From NCBI GenBank assembly GCA_028292185.1, contig JAQGMT010000048.1:1-9097 (forward strand): a DNA stretch of 9,097 bases, read 5' to 3'. Made by a program: the position numbers and the translations under genes. A model generated the notes under the pieces. It was given only the letters and a program-made list of their open reading frames with translations. It made no database searches and was not told the origin of the DNA. Of this stretch, positions 6,279-9,097 are shown piece after piece; within the stretch, counting starts at the first letter, position 1; every line of letters begins with the position of its first letter. This DNA is from Ramlibacter sp. Its GTDB lineage: Bacteria > Pseudomonadota > Gammaproteobacteria > Burkholderiales > Burkholderiaceae_C.

Positions 6279-7273
6279 GCGTGGAAGCGGCGCCTGTCCG
6301 CATCCTGATGTCGGCCCACGCGGCCGCGCGACTCGGCGCGGAAGTGGCGGCCGCGATGGGTTCACTCCCGCACACGCTGGTTGCCCCGCAAGACGATGAC
6401 GCAATTCGCGCCGACGTCGCCTTCGTTTCCCGTGACGTGACCGGCCTCTCGACCAAGCACGACATCCAGCCGACGACGCAGGCCTTCTACGACGTGCTGC
6501 GTGCCGCTTCCGGGCTGCGCTGGGTGCAGATCCACTCGGCCGGGGCCGACCGCCCGATGTACCAGGAGTTGCGGCAACGCGGCGTGCTGGTCACGACGGC
6601 GTCCGGCGCGAGTGCACCGGTTGTTGCACAGACGGCGGTGCTCGGCTTGCTGGCGCTGGCGCGGCACTGGCCGCTGCTCATCGCCGCGCAGCGCGAACAT
6701 CGCTGGTCAGCGTTGGTCGCTTCCGGCCTGCCGCGGGACCTGCAGGGGCAGACCGCCGTACTGGTGGGCTGGGGCCCGGTGGGCCAGGAGATCGCCCGCC
6801 TGCTGCTGGCTCTCGGATTGAAGGTGGTTGTCGTGCGCCGCCAGGCCGCCGCGGGCGCACAAGGCGTCGGCTTCGTCACAAGCGCGGAGCTCCACAAGGT
6901 CTTGCCGGGCGCGGATTGGTTGCTGCTCGCGTGCCCGCTAAGCCCGCAGACACGCGGTCTCATCGGCGCGGCGGAACTGGCGCTGCTACAGCGGCACGCC
7001 GGCCTGATCAACATCTCGCGTGGCGAAGTCATCGACGAAGCCGCGCTGATTCGCGCACTGGCCGCCAAAGAATTTGGCGGCGCGTACCTCGACGTGCATG
7101 CGCAGGAGCCGCTGCCGCCCGAGTCGCCGCTGTGGGACCTTCCGAACGTGATCGTGACGCCGCACAGCGCGGGCTTTTCGGACGGCAATGAAAGACGCGT
7201 CGCGGCCATCTTCCTGGACAACCTGGAACGCTGGGCGCGCGGCGAGCCGCTGCTCAACGCCGTCGCGCCCTGA
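6275..7273 (+). CDS. D-isomer-specific 2-hydroxyacid dehydrogenase
   Basis: This 332-aa cytoplasmic enzyme reduces a 2-keto acid to the D-2-hydroxy acid, or the reverse, with a nicotinamide cofactor. The Rossmann motif is VLVGWGPVGQEIA (162-174, GxGxxG at 165-170). The strand after it ends VVVVRRQ (185-190), with Arg188 and Arg189 where NAD-specific enzymes carry Asp, which suggests NADPH preference as in glyoxylate/hydroxypyruvate reductases. The catalytic set is complete: Arg249 in INISRGEVIDEAAL, Glu278 in DVHAQEPLPPESPLW and His297 in VTPHSAG. The frame is open back to 6062, inside the receptor gene, but family similarity starts only with VRILMSAHAAARL. I therefore chose the overlapping ATG at 6275, which gives a normal length. 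The physiological substrate is unknown; its coupling to the receptor suggests it handles the imported acid or a keto acid derived from it. Confidence 0.93.
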   Translation: MSVEAAPVRILMSAHAAARLGAEVAAAMGSLPHTLVAPQDDDAIRADVAFVSRDVTGLSTKHDIQPTTQAFYDVLRAASGLRWVQIHSAGADRPMYQELRQRGVLVTTASGASAPVVAQTAVLGLLALARHWPLLIAAQREHRWSALVASGLPRDLQGQTAVLVGWGPVGQEIARLLLALGLKVVVVRRQAAAGAQGVGFVTSAELHKVLPGADWLLLACPLSPQTRGLIGAAELALLQRHAGLINISRGEVIDEAALIRALAAKEFGGAYLDVHAQEPLPPESPLWDLPNVIVTPHSAGFSDGNERRVAAIFLDNLERWARGEPLLNAVAP

Positions 7274-7290
7274 CGCCCTGACTCGGGACA

Positions 7291-7322
7291 TTGATACCGA
7301 AACCGAGGCCACCTTTGATACC
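7291..7322 (+). repeat. Direct repeat TTGATACC with 24-nt period upstream of second receptor
   Basis: TTGATACC occurs at 7291-7298 and again at 7315-7322, in the 73-nt gap between the dehydrogenase stop and the second receptor's start at 7347. The 24-nt spacing is a little over two helical turns. It could be an operator or promoter element, or chance; nothing else supports it. Confidence 0.3.
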
Positions 7323-7346
7323 ATGCCCAGCAAACAAGGCACTGCC

Positions 7347-8330
7347 ATGTCGCGTCCCAACCTTCATTCATTGCTGGCCTGCGTTCTTGCGCTAAGCACT
7401 GCAATGTTCGCTGCGCCAACCGCGGCACAGGGCTGGGCCAAGGGCACCATCAGGATCGTCGTGCCCTTCCAGGCCGGGGGTTCCACCGATTTTCTGGCGC
7501 GCGCGCTCGGGCAAAAACTCAGTGAGCGTCTGCATCAGCCGGTGATCGTGGACAACAAACCCGGCGCCAATGGCACCTTGGGCGGCGCCTATGTTGCCAA
7601 GGCCGCTCCCGATGGCTTGACGCTGCTGATCGCCCAGTCGGGATTTGCCTCGAACCCCAGCCTGTTCAAGAACCTGCCCTATGACCAGACCACCGATCTG
7701 GTCCCGGTGTCGCTGATGGCCTCCGGGCCGCTGGTGCTGACAGTGAACGCCGCGTTTCCGGCCAAGTCGGTGAAGGAATTGATCGCGCTGGCCAAGCAAA
7801 AACCTGGTGCGATCAATTTTGGTTCGGCCGGCATTGGTTCGCTGCCGCATCTGGCGCCTGAACTGTTCAACATCATGGCGGGCACCAAGATGACCCACAT
7901 CCCTTACAAGGGATCGGCCGCTGCGCTCGCGGATGTGATCAGCGGCCAGGTGCCGGTGTACTACATGAACCTGATCCTGAGTTTGCCGTATCTCAAGAGC
8001 GGGCAGCTGCGGGCGCTGGCGGTGACCAGTCCGCAGCGCTCCAGCATTGCACCGGAGTTGCCGACGCTGGCCGAGTCGGGATTGACGGGCTATGACATGA
8101 CCACGTGGTACGGGCTGTTTGCGCCGGGCAAGATGCCCAAATCACTGGTGCTGACCATCCAGCAGGAGTTTGCGCAGGTGTTGCACCAGCCCGATGTCAT
8201 GGAGAAATTCGCCGCCGACGGCGTGAACGTCGTGGCCAGCACACCGGAAGCGTTTCAGGAATTCCTCGGGCGCGAAGTCCAGAAATTTTCGAAGATCATC
8301 AAGGCCGCCGGCATCCGCGCCGGCGAATGA
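7347..8330 (+). CDS. Bug/TctC-family periplasmic solute-binding protein with Sec-type signal
   Basis: This is a second 327-aa tripartite tricarboxylate transporter receptor. The signal peptide is of the Sec type: a positively charged start, a hydrophobic core around LLACVLALSTAMFAA (residues 9-23) and probable cleavage after TAA just before QGW. There is no twin-arginine pair, unlike the first receptor. Family motifs follow: IRIVVPFQAGGSTDFLAR, DNKPGANGTLGG, APDGLTLLIAQ, NFGSAGIGSLPHL, HIPYKGSAAALADVISG, SGQLRALAVTS and PELPTLAESG. I chose ATG 7347, with AAGG at 7336-7339 as the ribosome binding site. An in-frame ATG at 7323 would add eight residues and is weaker; the frame opens even further back inside the dehydrogenase. 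The ligand is unknown. The two receptors differ clearly in sequence, so they are not a recent duplication. The gene ends 17 nt before the stop of the convergent hydrolase. Confidence 0.94.
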   Translation: MSRPNLHSLLACVLALSTAMFAAPTAAQGWAKGTIRIVVPFQAGGSTDFLARALGQKLSERLHQPVIVDNKPGANGTLGGAYVAKAAPDGLTLLIAQSGFASNPSLFKNLPYDQTTDLVPVSLMASGPLVLTVNAAFPAKSVKELIALAKQKPGAINFGSAGIGSLPHLAPELFNIMAGTKMTHIPYKGSAAALADVISGQVPVYYMNLILSLPYLKSGQLRALAVTSPQRSSIAPELPTLAESGLTGYDMTTWYGLFAPGKMPKSLVLTIQQEFAQVLHQPDVMEKFAADGVNVVASTPEAFQEFLGREVQKFSKIIKAAGIRAGE

Positions 8331-8347
8331 CGCGCAGTTCGCGCAGA

Positions 8348-9097
8348 TCAGGCCGGCTCGAGTTTTCGCTTGAAGCCCAGCACCTGTTCGAGCGTGTTCT
8401 CGCCGGTCTGGTCTGGCGGAAACACATTCCAAAGCTCCGAGTCGGGGATCAGTTCCTTCAGGGCCCAGGCTGCTGAACGCGTGTGCCGGGTGTCGGCGCC
8501 CGACATGATCAGCGAGGGAATGCGGATCGCCATCAGCTCTTCGCCGCTGGCGCCCGAGGGCATGGTGTCGTTGAAGATGGTGTCGCGGCTGCGCTCGCAT
8601 ATCGCGATGTACTGTTCCACATCTACCTTCAAGAGCTGCTGCGCGAACTCGGGGTACACCGCGGCCGGTGAACCCCAGGGGCCGATCTCCGGGTCCACCC
8701 AGAAGTTCTCGCCCTTGGGCGCGCGCGCGATCACCGCGGCCATGCCATTGGCCTTCACGAAGTCGATGTGCCGCTGAAAGAACGTACGCCCCTTCTTCTG
8801 CCAGAGATAGCCGCCGACCGGCCAGTGCAGCAACAGGCCTTTGCAAGCTTCCGGGTGGCGCACTGCAAAAGCGCAGGCCAGCGAGGCGCCCATGCAGCAG
8901 CCCAGCACGTAGGCTTGGTCAAAGCCGGCGAGATCGAGCAAGGCCTTGGCTTCCTTCACGTACAAGTCCCAGGACAAGGGCTCGACGCGTCCGCCAGACA
9001 ATCCCGACTCGCGCCGGTCATAGGCTATCGTGGTGAAGTGTTTGGACAGGGCGGCGATGCCGTCCATTTCCTTCCAGGCTTCCTTGCCGCCCGCGGC
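8348..9097 (-). CDS. Alpha/beta hydrolase with Cys at the nucleophile position (5' end beyond window)
   Basis: The visible part is 249 residues, reading in from the right edge to a TGA at 8348-8350. An ATG at 9065-9067 gives 239 aa, but the codons upstream (GGKEAWKE) continue the usual region before the first strands. The true start is therefore probably outside the window. Numbered from that internal Met, the recognisable parts are FTTIAYDRRESGLS (11-24), typical of alpha/beta hydrolases, and YVLGCCMGASLACAFA (53-68), the nucleophile elbow. Here Cys58 stands where serine usually is (GxCxG), as in dienelactone hydrolase. IPSLIMSGADTRHT (183-196) offers Asp192 as the acid. The usual C-terminal Gly-His is not seen; the region reads LWNVFPPDQTGENT. 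A lactone or ester hydrolase role in the neighbouring catabolic pathway is plausible but not shown. It converges with the second receptor and is probably transcribed separately. Confidence 0.85.
   Translation of the reverse strand, partial: AAGGKEAWKEMDGIAALSKHFTTIAYDRRESGLSGGRVEPLSWDLYVKEAKALLDLAGFDQAYVLGCCMGASLACAFAVRHPEACKGLLLHWPVGGYLWQKKGRTFFQRHIDFVKANGMAAVIARAPKGENFWVDPEIGPWGSPAAVYPEFAQQLLKVDVEQYIAICERSRDTIFNDTMPSGASGEELMAIRIPSLIMSGADTRHTRSAAWALKELIPDSELWNVFPPDQTGENTLEQVLGFKRKLEPA

Noticed and set aside
8306..8325. Inverted repeat (7-bp stem, 6-nt loop) at the end of the second receptor as a terminator
   Set aside because: It lies wholly within coding sequence before the stop and has no T-run; GCCGGC is self-complementary and frequent in such DNA.
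1..9097. CRISPR arrays, tRNA/rRNA genes, insertion sequences or attachment sites
   Set aside because: No regularly spaced repeats, tRNA-like folds, transposase-like frames or flanking inverted repeats were seen anywhere in the window.

Overview
The window is GC-rich (roughly 60-65% by eye) with strongly G/C-biased third codon positions. It carries two Bug/TctC-type periplasmic solute-binding proteins, a group greatly expanded in Burkholderiales. Together with CoA-transferase, CitE-like lyase and class II aldolase genes, this suggests a betaproteobacterium of the Bordetella/Achromobacter/Comamonadaceae type. That is an inference from gene content; there is no rRNA or other marker in view.

Layout, left to right. 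(1) The 3' end of an unidentified plus-strand gene (2-91), followed by a small hairpin. (2) A two-gene plus-strand unit: a family III CoA-transferase (208-1374) and a CitE/HpcH-type CoA-ester lyase (1396-2307), 21 nt apart. (3) A minus-strand metallo-beta-lactamase-fold hydrolase of the N-acyl-homoserine-lactonase-like group (2317-3132), convergent with the lyase. (4) A divergent 148-nt gap, then a plus-strand run: an unusual alpha/beta-hydrolase-like protein with a GWSRG nucleophile elbow (3281-4468), a class II aldolase/adducin-family protein (4487-5269), a Bug receptor with a Tat-like signal (5301-6278), a D-2-hydroxyacid dehydrogenase overlapping it by ATGA (6275-7273), and a second Bug receptor with a Sec-type signal (7347-8330). 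(5) A minus-strand alpha/beta hydrolase with Cys at the nucleophile position (8348 to beyond 9097), convergent with the second receptor and cut by the window edge.

Most of the window reads as an accessory catabolic locus for one or more organic acids. Bug proteins would capture the acid in the periplasm. The CoA-transferase would activate it, the CitE-like lyase would cleave a beta-hydroxyacyl-CoA (malyl- or citramalyl-CoA type), and the aldolase-family protein, dehydrogenase and hydrolases would process side-chain or lactone/ester intermediates. The actual substrate cannot be read from the sequence. No transporter membrane subunits, hydratase or transcriptional regulator are in the window.

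The gene that fits least is the 395-aa protein at 3281-4468. It has a plausible Ser-Asp-His triad, no signal peptide, a strong ribosome binding site of its own, more rare codons than its neighbours, and no obvious link to the catabolic genes. Nothing in the window amounts to a clear new multi-gene system. The best leads are this protein, the Cys-nucleophile hydrolase with no His at the usual place, and the aldolase-family protein lacking the FucA-type catalytic glutamate.
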